Under the pieces are notes generated by a model. The model did not search any database. It worked only from the letters and a program-made list of their open reading frames with translations, and had not been told where the DNA came from. From Lederbergia citrea (GTDB lineage Bacteria; Bacillota; Bacilli; Bacillales; Bacillaceae_C), in NCBI RefSeq assembly GCF_018343525.1, contig NZ_JAGYPH010000005.1, positions 62,001 through 126,000 of the forward strand: a stretch of DNA of 64,000 nt. The letters are read 5' to 3'. Within the stretch, counting starts at the first letter, position 1, and every line of letters begins with the position of its first letter. Positions 18,741 through 27,133 of the stretch are shown one piece after another. The position numbers and the translations under genes are program-made.

Positions 18741-18844
18741 GTTCATCACTCATTATTGTCTGTGATGAGTTTATTCATGTTCGAGGTGAGTTTGGTCACG
18801 TTCAGGCTAAGTATACCCAGTTTTGAGGTAGTTTACTCGCGTTC
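18741..18844. repeat. Degenerate 21-bp tandem repeat
   Basis: About five units with a period of 21 bp can be aligned (for example GTGATGAGTTTATTCATGTTC at 18762 minus its last base, and GAGGTGAGTTTGGTCACGTT at 18783). It lies in a non-coding stretch between ltaS and the SAM riboswitch. The remainder of the 600-bp gap shows no gene. Confidence 0.55.
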
Positions 18845-18950
18845 ATATTAGTTTAATAGAAATTTTTATTTATATACCCCTTGCATTATTTTCCAATGTG
18901 TAATAGAGTAATAGACAATCAAGTTTTCAAAAAATTTCATATACTTTTAT

Positions 18951-19112
18951 TCTTATCAAGAGAGACTGAGGGATTGGCCCGATGAAGTCTCAGCAACCAG
19001 CCTGTTTAAGGCCAAGGTGCTAATTCCAATAGGTTATCCATTGCCTAGAAGATAAGAAGAATGTTTTCGATATTAGGGACCTTCTTCTTTCTTGAGGGTC
19101 CCTAATTTTTTT
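18951..19112 (+). promoter_or_regulatory. SAM-I (S-box) riboswitch
   Basis: The aptamer has the hallmark order CTTATCAAGAGAG, GGGATTGGCCCGATGAAG, CTCAGCAACC, an AAGGTGCTAATTCC block and the closing GATAAGA. A terminator follows at about 19070-19110 with stem TTAGGGACC/GGTCCCTAA and a T-run. It controls the YxjG-like gene: high SAM ends transcription. Confidence 0.97.
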
Positions 19113-19155
19113 TATCACAGAATTACTAAAACAAAAAAGAAAGAAGGAATTTAAC

Positions 19156-20262
19156 ATGACAACAACATTAACGAAAGCACCATTTAAAGCAGATCACGTT
19201 GGAAGTTTGTTACGACCAGAGAATTTACATACTGCGAGAAAAGATTTTAAAGAGGGCAAAATATCGGTAGAACAATTACGTGAAGTCGAGACGAAAGAAA
19301 TTAAACGGATTGTTGACAAGCAAATTGAAGTTGGATTGGAATTAGTTACAGATGGAGAGTTTAGACGTAGATTTTGGCACACAGATTTCCTAGAACATTT
19401 GAATGGTATAGAAGGCTATGTTCCTGAAGTAGGATATATTTTTAATGGTAATGAAGAAACAGAAAGATATAACATTCGAAATACAGGAAAAGTATCATTT
19501 AATCCCGACCATCCACATGTAAAAGATTTTATTGAATTTAATGAAATCGTTGCTGGCCGTGCGGTTGCCAAACAAACAATCCCGAGCCCTAACCAATTAT
19601 TTAATATTGGTATCCGCGATGAAAATATCTACCCTGACATTGAGGATTATGCAAATGATATTATCAATGCTTATCGAGATGCTATCAAGGCTTTCTACGA
19701 TGCGGGAGTTCGTTATTTACAACTAGATGATGTTTATATTGCTGGACTTTCATCTCCTAACATTCCATTTAATGATGGAGCATACACAAGGGAGTATCTA
19801 ATTGATTTGGCTCTTCGTGTCGTTAATAAAGTGTTGGAAGGAAAACCGGAAGATTTAGTTGTAACAACGCATTTGTGCCGTGGTAACTATCGTTCAAATT
19901 GGGCTTTTGAAGGAAGCTATGCACTCATCGCACCAACATTATTCGCAAAAGAAAAAGTAAATGGTTTCTTCTTGGAATATGATGATGAGCGTTCGGGTGA
20001 CTTTAATCCGTTAGAACATATTCCAAATGGCGGAGCACAAGTAATATTAGGCGTTGTGACATCAAAAAATGGTGAATTAGAAGACAAAGAAGCCATCATC
20101 GCACGTATTAAAGAAGCTTCGCAATATGTACCGCTTGACCAACTATGCTTAAGCCCACAATGCGGATTCGCTTCTACTCACCACGGAAATAAACTAACTG
20201 AAGAACAACAATGGGAGAAATTGAAATTTATCGTTGATGTTGCGAAGGAGGTTTGGGGGTAA
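19156..20262 (+). CDS. yxjG: Cobalamin-independent methionine synthase-like protein (YxjG/YxjH)
   Basis: A 368-residue protein matching the C-terminal catalytic half of MetE. The N terminus (ADHVGSLLRPENL) is typical of YxjG. Zinc-binding elements are seen at HLCRGNY and SPQCGFAST. It lacks the N-terminal duplicated barrel of full MetE (about 760 residues). It is thought to transfer a methyl group to a homocysteine-like acceptor in methionine recycling. The SAM-I riboswitch directly upstream supports this. AAGAAGGAAT precedes ATG at 19156. Monocistronic, with a terminator after it. Confidence 0.92.
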   Translation: MTTTLTKAPFKADHVGSLLRPENLHTARKDFKEGKISVEQLREVETKEIKRIVDKQIEVGLELVTDGEFRRRFWHTDFLEHLNGIEGYVPEVGYIFNGNEETERYNIRNTGKVSFNPDHPHVKDFIEFNEIVAGRAVAKQTIPSPNQLFNIGIRDENIYPDIEDYANDIINAYRDAIKAFYDAGVRYLQLDDVYIAGLSSPNIPFNDGAYTREYLIDLALRVVNKVLEGKPEDLVVTTHLCRGNYRSNWAFEGSYALIAPTLFAKEKVNGFFLEYDDERSGDFNPLEHIPNGGAQVILGVVTSKNGELEDKEAIIARIKEASQYVPLDQLCLSPQCGFASTHHGNKLTEEQQWEKLKFIVDVAKEVWG

Positions 20263-20285
20263 TTCAACTTAATATTCATAAAGAG

Positions 20286-20317
20286 AAACCAGGCCAAAAT
20301 TAATGCCTGGTTTTTTT
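20286..20317 (+). terminator. Terminator of the yxjG-like gene
   Basis: The stem AAACCAGGC/GCCTGGTTT is followed by a T-run 24 bp after the stop codon. Confidence 0.9.
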
Positions 20318-20413
20318 GCGGTTATATGACCTTGTTCAGCACACAAGCTGCCATTCTACACTAAAGTCTTCTATATTATAAAATAAATGCATGATATTGA
20401 AGTGTACACCTCA

Positions 20414-21091
20414 TTATGCTCGTATATGTTTTAATCCTTCTCTCGTAGCTAAATTCGATAAATCATGATTTTCTATAAAACGGGCAACCGCATCCGGATT
20501 CGTTTTAGAATACTCTCTTAACGACCAGCCAATCGCTTTTTGGATAAAAAACTCATTAATATGAGAAGTGCGCTCTATATATGAAAACAATAGTTGTTCT
20601 TTCGTTTGATCCTTATATTTTAATTGAAAAAGAATCATGGTCCGCTTTAACCACATATTTTCGGAGTTAAGCCATTTTTCACCACGTTCTTTTATAAAGT
20701 GTGGATATTTTAAAAACAGACTGCCAACTAAATGGCTTGCAATCAAATCAACCGTATCCCACCATGATTTTGTTACAATTAAATATTCCAACAAATCGAT
20801 ATCCGCTTCCACTAAATGCTTTTTCTTTTTAATGAGGTAATCCAGCGCTATGTATTGATATTCCCTTTCAGGCAATTCCCATAAATCAGTAATGAAGGGT
20901 CGTAAATTCTGATTAGGAATTAATCCAACACTTTTCAGCCACTTCGCGGAAATCTGCCTCCTCTCAGGCGCCCTAATACCGATAAAAGGAAATAAACCCT
21001 TCATATACTTCTCCATTGCTATAGCATTTTCCCGATTGCGATGCTCTGAAAATATAAAGGCCAATGATTTAATTGATGCTTTATCACTCAT
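20414..21091 (-). CDS. DNA alkylation repair protein (AlkD-like HEAT-repeat glycosylase)
   Basis: A 225-residue all-helical protein of the AlkD family, which excises bulky or cationic alkylated bases without flipping them. Visible markers are GIRAPERRQI near residue 40, SWWDTVDLIA in the middle, and IQKAIGWSLREYSK followed by REGLKHIR at the end. ATG at 21091 follows an AAAGG site. It lies between two SAM-riboswitch genes but has its own transcription unit. Together with ogt at 2.6 kb it is the second alkylation-repair gene in the window. Confidence 0.9.
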   Translation of the reverse strand: MSDKASIKSLAFIFSEHRNRENAIAMEKYMKGLFPFIGIRAPERRQISAKWLKSVGLIPNQNLRPFITDLWELPEREYQYIALDYLIKKKKHLVEADIDLLEYLIVTKSWWDTVDLIASHLVGSLFLKYPHFIKERGEKWLNSENMWLKRTMILFQLKYKDQTKEQLLFSYIERTSHINEFFIQKAIGWSLREYSKTNPDAVARFIENHDLSNLATREGLKHIRA

Positions 21092-21293
21092 TTTTTTCAA
21101 CTGCCTTTCAAATCCACATGTATGATCATTATTGTAGCTTGAGTCTTTGAGGCAGTATACTCATATCTTTGTATTATCCTCCGATTTCAGTACGTATGAA
21201 CACTCCAAACCGATATTTACGGAACATCAATTGTTAAATGTAGAAATTGAGTCTTGTAAAATGCATTTACGGGACTCATCGATATCCCTCCTG

Positions 21294-21857
21294 TTAAACA
21301 AAACTGCCCACTAACTCGGGCGACCGTTTTCTCGTTTCAATCGCATCAATTAGTTCATTCAGTTGCCGCTGTAATCTTAATTCACAATCCACTTCAGCTA
21401 TCGGGTTGTCGGGATTATTTTTATCAATTAAAGAATCAACGAAGTAAATCCCCTGTGTAGGAATTCCTTTCAAATTATAAATTAGCGGTTTTAATGAAAA
21501 TTCTACTGCCAGTAAATGGGCTTTACTACCGCCAACCATAAATGGCAATACAGGTAAACCATTGAACGAATCCTCAGGCAACAAATCGAGCAGTGACTTC
21601 AGTACGCCAGTGTAAGAAGCTTTATAAACTGGAGATCCAATAATGATTCCGTCTGCACTTTTAATATGATTAATCACTTCTTGAATAGCCGGGCTGTTGA
21701 AACGGGCACCTATTAGATCTGCTGGTGGTAAATCGGGCACAGAAACATAAGCTATCGAGAAGCCTTTCTTTTGTAATAACGATTCAACATGCCTCAATAC
21801 GAGATCCGTTCTTGATGGTGTAAGTGGACTTCCGGAAATAATGACTATTTTACTCAT
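21294..21857 (-). CDS. ssuE: NADPH-dependent FMN reductase (SsuE-like)
   Basis: A 187-residue flavodoxin-like reductase that supplies reduced FMN to monooxygenases such as those releasing sulphite from alkanesulphonates. The phosphate-binding loop is SGSPLTPSRTD near the N terminus, and GSPVYKASYTGVLKSLLDLL is the flavin-binding segment. A SAM-I riboswitch precedes it, which places it in sulphur or methionine supply. No ssuABCD genes are in this window, so the partner monooxygenase must be elsewhere. The SsuE name is by similarity. Confidence 0.88.
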   Translation of the reverse strand: MSKIVIISGSPLTPSRTDLVLRHVESLLQKKGFSIAYVSVPDLPPADLIGARFNSPAIQEVINHIKSADGIIIGSPVYKASYTGVLKSLLDLLPEDSFNGLPVLPFMVGGSKAHLLAVEFSLKPLIYNLKGIPTQGIYFVDSLIDKNNPDNPIAEVDCELRLQRQLNELIDAIETRKRSPELVGSFV

Positions 21858-21904
21858 CCTTCAATTCGCTCCCTTTTCTTAATTTTTCTGCTCCAAAACA
21901 AGCC

Positions 21905-22065
21905 GCAAAAAATCCCCCTTCTCGAATGAAAAGAGGGATTAGCTTAAATAGGCCATTACTCTTATCTTCCAAGAAATAATTCTTGCTGGATTTAGCACCT
22001 TTCTGCAATGCAGAGGTTGCTGAAGCTTCATCGGGCCAGTCCCTTAGCTTCTCTTGATAAGGATT
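21905..22065 (-). promoter_or_regulatory. SAM-I (S-box) riboswitch
   Basis: On the minus strand CTTATCAAGAGAAG, GGGACTGGCCCGATGAAG, TTCAGCAACC, AAAGGTGCTAAATCC and a closing GATAAG are all present. The terminator stem AATCCCTCTTTTC/GAGAAGGGGGATT with a T-run lies at about 21907-21940, ahead of the FMN reductase gene. Confidence 0.97.
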
Positions 22066-22278
22066 ATGAAGTTGTTAGAATTACTGTAATATACAGATAA
22101 AAAAATGTCAAGAAAAAACTGAGTAACACTATCGGAATTGATTTACAATATAGAAAAGTCGATTAGCGCATACGATATCTAAAGTGATTGTTTTCTTATA
22201 TTTAGGGAAGTATTATAGAGATAAATATTTTATTCATTTCGATTTGTAGTCATTACGAAGGCAAAGGGGATTATAAAA

Positions 22279-22578
22279 ATGGATAAAAGATTAATTGAAA
22301 TTCAACATAGGGTAACTAAGGAACATAGAGACATTGCAAAGTTCGTAAAACATGTTTTTGATGAGTATGACAAAAAAATAGAAGAACATCGCCGCCTGAC
22401 TGCATCGAATGCTCTAGCGGGTATAAAGACATCTGGAGTAGAAGAAAAAATATTCTACGATACAATCAACGAAACTAAAAGATGGATGCTTGATGTGTTG
22501 GAGCGTACTACACAAGACTTGGAACATACCGGGGATAAAAACTGGAATAAAAATTTTCGTGATGGCGTAAATGAATAG
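22279..22578 (+). CDS. Hypothetical protein, 99 aa
   Basis: A charged, probably all-helical cytoplasmic protein without a signal peptide or membrane segment. The ATG at 22279 follows AAAGGGG at good distance, and a strong terminator begins about ten bases after the stop, which supports a real transcription unit. Segments such as VTKEHRDIAKFVKHVFDEYD suggest long amphipathic helices. I recognise no family. Confidence 0.65.
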   Translation: MDKRLIEIQHRVTKEHRDIAKFVKHVFDEYDKKIEEHRRLTASNALAGIKTSGVEEKIFYDTINETKRWMLDVLERTTQDLEHTGDKNWNKNFRDGVNE

Positions 22579-22588
22579 CCAAATTAAA

Positions 22589-22620
22589 AAATCCGGGGTA
22601 TCTCAATGAACCCCGGATTT
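22589..22620 (+). terminator. Terminator of the 99-aa gene
   Basis: The stem AATCCGGGGT/ACCCCGGATT is followed by a T-containing tail. Downstream to 22820 no further feature was seen. Confidence 0.85.
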
Positions 22621-22820
22621 CCATTTGGATGGGAATCTGTGGTATAAATTTTGTTAAATTCTCTATGGAAGTTAGAGGAAACTTTGACACCCCAAAATGA
22701 GTACCAAGCAATTATAAGAGACACCTTGAAAAATTTCCTTTCGTTAATTCGGGATCGGCAATTTGCAGGCTATGCGCTTACTCAAGGTTTCATCGTCATT
22801 TTATAATGATAAAATCAATA

Positions 22821-22854
22821 AAAAAACGGAGGTCTACCCATGGCCTCCTTTTTT
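22821..22854. terminator. Terminator of the potassium uptake gene
   Basis: The stem GGAGGTC/GGCCTCC is flanked by A- and T-runs and can act in either direction. It ends just before the stop codon at 22858. Confidence 0.75.
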
Positions 22855-22857
22855 CAA

Positions 22858-24213
22858 TCACCCTGTAATAACTCTTTCTTTTGGATAATGATATTTTGAT
22901 TTCTTTTGATTTCCTCCAATGATAAATAAGAACGAAGTTAAACCGATTCTTCCAACGAACATCAAAATCATGAGAACACATTTCCCAAAAATGCTTAGAT
23001 CTGGGGTTATTCCCGTAGATAAGCCGACCGTTCCGAAGGCAGAGCAAACTTCTAAAAAAATGGCACTAAGCTGCTGCTGTTGATCAGAAACGCTCAAAGC
23101 GACAACCGAAATCAAACACATGACAATAGCTAAAAAAGAAATCGCCAGCGATTTCAATATATCATCGTGATGAAGCTCGCGATTAAAGACTTTGATATCA
23201 CGATCTCCTTTTGCAAAATGATAAATAAATAACATATTTAAAGCAAATGTCGTCGTCCGGATTCCTCCGCCCACAGAATTCGGAGATCCGCCAATAAACA
23301 TGAAAATACTCATAACTAAGAGTGTCGGCATCGTAAATTCGTTAATATCTAATGTAGTGAGACCAGCACTTCTCGTCGTTGCTGCTTGGAATAAGGCATA
23401 GAAAAAGCTTTTATGCCAAGACATATCTTTAAAATAATGTTGAAATTCAAATAGCAAAATAAGGATTGTCCCCAAAACAAGAAGAATTGCATAGGTTAAT
23501 GTCGTCAACCTTGTAAATAACGAAAACCTCGTCTTTTTCCCATAAATAAATTCCTTCACTTCAATTAAAACAGGGAACCCTATTGCACCAAGAATGATGA
23601 GGATAATCGTTATCGTTTGCACAAAATAATCACCTGCATAAGGAGCAAGGGACTCTCCAGTGATATCCATTCCAGCGTTAGTTGTCGCACTGACTGATGC
23701 AAACAAGCCTTGAAGAAATGCTTCCTTCCATGTCGGATAATATTTCAAGAAATGAAATCCAAAAACGAGTGCGCCTATCAACTCAATAAGAAGAATAATC
23801 TTGATAATTTCTCTAATTAATCTAACGAGTCCTGATAATGCAAACTGGTTATTATCAACCATAATTAGACGACGCTCGCGTAAGCCAATTCTCCCGCCTA
23901 TAATCATCCAGAAAAAAGTGCTGATGGCCATGATGCCAATACCGCCAAATTGCAATACGAGCATAATGACAAAATACCCAAATACACTAAATGTTTCCGA
24001 AATATTAAATACAGACAAACCTGTATCACTTACTACACTGACAGCTGTAAAGACGGTATCAAAAAAATCCACTTTAACCCCGGGTTTATGGACTGCCGGG
24101 ATACTAAATAATAGAATGGATACAGTTATTGCTAATAAATAATAACCCGTAATAACCTGGGCAGGTGCCCGTTTTTGCAGCCATACTCGTATATTCCCCC
24201 ACATGGATGACAT
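22858..24213 (-). CDS. Potassium uptake channel subunit (TrkH/KtrB/KtrD family)
   Basis: A 451-residue membrane protein with the four-repeat M1-P-M2 architecture of Trk/Ktr channels. Filter-type segments are visible at SVVSDTGLSVFN, SATTNAGMDITG, AATTRSAGLTTLD and SAFGTVGLSTGIT. It translocates K+ (sometimes Na+) when paired with a cytoplasmic KtrA/KtrC ring protein, which is not encoded next to it, as with the ktrC/ktrD pair in Bacillus. No c-di-AMP riboswitch was seen upstream. KtrB and KtrD cannot be separated from sequence alone. Confidence 0.93.
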   Translation of the reverse strand: MSSMWGNIRVWLQKRAPAQVITGYYLLAITVSILLFSIPAVHKPGVKVDFFDTVFTAVSVVSDTGLSVFNISETFSVFGYFVIMLVLQFGGIGIMAISTFFWMIIGGRIGLRERRLIMVDNNQFALSGLVRLIREIIKIILLIELIGALVFGFHFLKYYPTWKEAFLQGLFASVSATTNAGMDITGESLAPYAGDYFVQTITIILIILGAIGFPVLIEVKEFIYGKKTRFSLFTRLTTLTYAILLVLGTILILLFEFQHYFKDMSWHKSFFYALFQAATTRSAGLTTLDINEFTMPTLLVMSIFMFIGGSPNSVGGGIRTTTFALNMLFIYHFAKGDRDIKVFNRELHHDDILKSLAISFLAIVMCLISVVALSVSDQQQQLSAIFLEVCSAFGTVGLSTGITPDLSIFGKCVLMILMFVGRIGLTSFLFIIGGNQKKSKYHYPKERVITG

Positions 24214-24439
24214 ATCCTTTCAATATTTTGATATTCTTTATCATAAAGAAAATCGGTTATATTGAAAAGAAATATTTTCATAATTTTGATGTCTATTTTA
24301 TAGATGTACGGGATATGAGCTTATTTCTACGTTATAAAGGAGGCTATCTATAAAGTAATCGTTCATGAAAACTAGAAAGGAGAAAAATAGACAACTCTGT
24401 CTTTATGATCAGTTTAGGGGCTTTTTAGACAGCCCTTTG

Positions 24440-26245
24440 TTAGGCTACTTCCCGTTTCGATTGTTCTACTAGTATGGCCTGTGGAATTTTCCATAGCTGA
24501 ATCCATTTTTTAATGGAAGTAACGATAATCACAAATCCAAGAATAAGCATGATAATGGAAAGAACACCGTTTAGTACGTTAAAACCTGGGTTTTCTGCAT
24601 TAAAGTAGACGTTTTTAACCATCCAGTATCCTGCTACGTTTACAGTTGCGTATAGGTAAGCAAGAGGAACTAAACATGTCAGCATGTACCAACGCTTTTC
24701 AGCAATCTTGAGGACAACTGTCGCACCAACGATCAAGCCGATCGAAGCCATTAATTGGTTAGAAACTCCGAATAATGCCCATATGGAACTGATGTCACCG
24801 GAGTAAAGGAGATATCCCCAGATAAAGCAGGCTAATGCACTGGCAAAAATATTCGCTAGCAGAGAATCAGTACGTTTTAGCGGTTTAATAAAGTCACCAA
24901 AGAAATCTTGGATGAGATAACGGGCAACTCTTGTCCCCGAATCTATGGCTGTTAAGATAAAGACAGCCTCAAATAGAATAACAAATTGAAAGAAGTAGGA
25001 TGCCAGTTTTTCAAAAAGCGGAATTTCTGTGAAGATGTACGTCATCCCTACAGCAAGTGTAACAGCTCCCCCTGTTCTTCCTTCTAGATCCATTCCTATC
25101 TCTTCACTTAGTTTTTCTAGATGTACAGTCTCCATTCCGAGAGTTGCGAATTTCTCTGGAGTTGAATTGATTGCAAAATAATCTCCTGGCTGCAAGGATA
25201 CCGCTGCGATTAAAGCCATGATCGCAACTAAACATTCAACAAGCATTGCACCAAAAGCAACACCTTTCACATCGCTCCATCGATTAATCATCTTCGGTGT
25301 TGTACCGGAACCGACGAATGCGTGAAAACCTGAGATCGCCCCACATGCAATCGTAATGGAAATAAATGGCCAAACTGGGCCTGCAATAATTGGACCGCCG
25401 CCATTAATAAATTCTGTAAATGCCGGGAATTGAACAGACGGGTTTACAATGAAAACCCCAATGATCAATGCAACGAAAACCCCAATTTTCATGAATGTAC
25501 TTAAATAATCTCGCGGTGCCAGCAATAACCAGACTGGTAACGCGGCAGCAAAAAACGCATATGTCGGGAGTAGAAGAGCAAGTGTACTTTTTTCAAGTGT
25601 TAATAAATCGCCGAACCATGTGCCTTGAATGTTTGGTCCAAAAATGATGGCCAACATAATTAAAGCGAAACCAACAGTTGTCGCAAGTTTTAAGTTTCCT
25701 GTTTTTTTATGATACAAACCAACTGCCATTGCGATCGGGATCGTAATTCCTACCGCGAATGTTCCCCATGGATTTCTTTCTAATGCGCTTAGTACCACTA
25801 ATGACAACCCTGCCATTGTAATAGTGATGATGAATAACATGGCTAATCCTGTACAGAATCCTGCGACAGGACCGAGTTCTTCTTTCGCCACCTCAGATAA
25901 AGACTTTCCCTCTCTCCGCATAGATGCAAAAAGAACAACTATATCGTGGACTGCTCCACCGATGACCGCCCCTATTAAAAGCCAAAGCAATCCTGGTAAA
26001 TAACCGAATTGAGCTGCTAAAATTGGACCAACTAACGGACCTGCTGCGGCGATTGCCGCAAAATGATGGCCAAATGTAACCCATTTGTTCGTAGGTACAT
26101 AATCTTGCCCATCTTCTAATTTATGGGCCGGAGTCAACTTTGAATCATCAAGCTTCAAAACCTTTGCGGCCATGAAGGTACCATATAAACGATAAGCAAT
26201 TAAGAGAATACAGATTGAACCAACAACGATTGAAATCGCATTCAT
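24440..26245 (-). CDS. cstA: CstA-family peptide/pyruvate transporter
   Basis: A 601-residue carrier with about 16 membrane segments. The signature blocks VTFGHHFAAIAAAGPLVGP and GAVIGGAVHDIVVLFASMR are intact. E. coli homologues CstA and BtsT (YjiY) import peptides or pyruvate. The gene lies directly downstream of a LytS/LytT two-component system, the arrangement expected if pyruvate is sensed and then imported. ATG at 26245. Upstream lie a perfect inverted repeat and a possible cre site. Confidence 0.93.
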   Translation of the reverse strand: MNAISIVVGSICILLIAYRLYGTFMAAKVLKLDDSKLTPAHKLEDGQDYVPTNKWVTFGHHFAAIAAAGPLVGPILAAQFGYLPGLLWLLIGAVIGGAVHDIVVLFASMRREGKSLSEVAKEELGPVAGFCTGLAMLFIITITMAGLSLVVLSALERNPWGTFAVGITIPIAMAVGLYHKKTGNLKLATTVGFALIMLAIIFGPNIQGTWFGDLLTLEKSTLALLLPTYAFFAAALPVWLLLAPRDYLSTFMKIGVFVALIIGVFIVNPSVQFPAFTEFINGGGPIIAGPVWPFISITIACGAISGFHAFVGSGTTPKMINRWSDVKGVAFGAMLVECLVAIMALIAAVSLQPGDYFAINSTPEKFATLGMETVHLEKLSEEIGMDLEGRTGGAVTLAVGMTYIFTEIPLFEKLASYFFQFVILFEAVFILTAIDSGTRVARYLIQDFFGDFIKPLKRTDSLLANIFASALACFIWGYLLYSGDISSIWALFGVSNQLMASIGLIVGATVVLKIAEKRWYMLTCLVPLAYLYATVNVAGYWMVKNVYFNAENPGFNVLNGVLSIIMLILGFVIIVTSIKKWIQLWKIPQAILVEQSKREVA

Positions 26246-26266
26246 TTATTCATTCACCAACCATTC

Positions 26267-26292
26267 TTTTGTATGTAATTTATCATACAAAA
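26267..26292. promoter_or_regulatory. Perfect 9-bp inverted repeat upstream of cstA
   Basis: TTTTGTATG (26267-26275) and CATACAAAA (26284-26292) are exact inverted copies separated by 8 bp. They lie 22 bp upstream of the cstA start, on or just after its promoter. No T-run makes it a terminator, so it is more likely a protein binding site. LytTR regulators usually bind direct repeats, so the binding protein is uncertain. Confidence 0.5.
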
Positions 26293-26306
26293 TGAAAGCG
26301 GATTTA
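26293..26306 (+). promoter_or_regulatory. Weak cre-like site upstream of cstA
   Basis: TGAAAGCGGATTTA matches the CcpA consensus except at two positions. Carbon catabolite control of cstA would be sensible, but the match is marginal. Confidence 0.25.
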
Positions 26307-26377
26307 TTTCATTTTCATCATAAAATACAAAAATGGAAAGGTGAAGTGCATAAATCGGCAGATGAAATACAAATGAT

Positions 26378-27133
26378 TCAGAAGCCAAGAAGCTGTTTCA
26401 ATTCCTTTACATAGGTCCGGCTAACCGAAACTTTAGAGCCGTCCTTCATGATTAAATTATATGTTGAGTTAAACCAAGGCTCTATTTCTATGATATGGTC
26501 CAAATTTACAATGAAACTACGATGAACACGGAAAAATTGGGCTTTATTTAACTTTTTCTCCAATACGACAAGTGCATCACTAACAATGTATTCTTGTTCT
26601 ATCGTTTTGATGGTACATTTCCCTTCGCTAGATTCCAAATATAGAATATCTTCATATGTTAATAAAACTATTCTCTCATCTACTAAAATAGCTATTTTTC
26701 CATTCCGGTCGTTACTCATAACTGGGTGGCTAGGAGGATCCTCATTGCCGATCTTTTGCATTTTCTTGATTTTTTCTAATGTTTTTTGAATACGACTTTC
26801 ATCGAATGGCTTTAAAATATAATCGACTGCATTTAATTCAAAAGCTTGCAGCGCATAATCATCATAGGCTGTTGCAAAGACAATGGCTGGATTCGGATCA
26901 AGTTTTACTAATTGCTTAGCCAGGCTCAGCCCATTATCCTCAGCCAGTTCAATATCCTCAGCCAGTTCAATATCCAAGAAAACAAGATCTGGTTCTAACG
27001 CAGTTATGTCTGCCATTGCATCCTCGATACAATCACTTTCGCCTAATATTTCTACTTCCTTGCTCCGGATAAGCAAGTATTTTAATTCATCTCTTGCTAA
27101 TGGTTCATCATCCACTATATAAGCTTTCAACAT
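26378..27133 (-). CDS. lytT: LytTR-type response regulator
   Basis: A response regulator of about 251 residues. The receiver domain (residues 1-125) starts LKAYIVDDEPLARDEL, has the phospho-acceptor in LVFLDIELAED, and ends KPFDESRIQ. The LytTR DNA-binding domain follows from about 155, with FFRVHRSFIVNLDHI. ATG at 27133 overlaps the end of the sensor kinase gene by 26 bases, a coupled pair. An exact 18-bp tandem duplication just after the phospho-acceptor gives IELAED twice. In Bacillus and E. coli such pairs respond to pyruvate, and cstA next to it fits. Confidence 0.92.
   Translation of the reverse strand: MLKAYIVDDEPLARDELKYLLIRSKEVEILGESDCIEDAMADITALEPDLVFLDIELAEDIELAEDNGLSLAKQLVKLDPNPAIVFATAYDDYALQAFELNAVDYILKPFDESRIQKTLEKIKKMQKIGNEDPPSHPVMSNDRNGKIAILVDERIVLLTYEDILYLESSEGKCTIKTIEQEYIVSDALVVLEKKLNKAQFFRVHRSFIVNLDHIIEIEPWFNSTYNLIMKDGSKVSVSRTYVKELKQLLGF
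26939..26974. repeat. Exact 18-bp tandem duplication in the response regulator gene
   Basis: Two identical 18-bp units (26939-26956 and 26957-26974) lie head to tail and in frame, adding six residues right after the phosphorylated aspartate motif. Confidence 0.9.

Noticed and set aside
24214..24439. c-di-AMP (ydaO/yuaA) riboswitch before the potassium channel gene
   Set aside because: The conserved sequence blocks of that riboswitch were not found.
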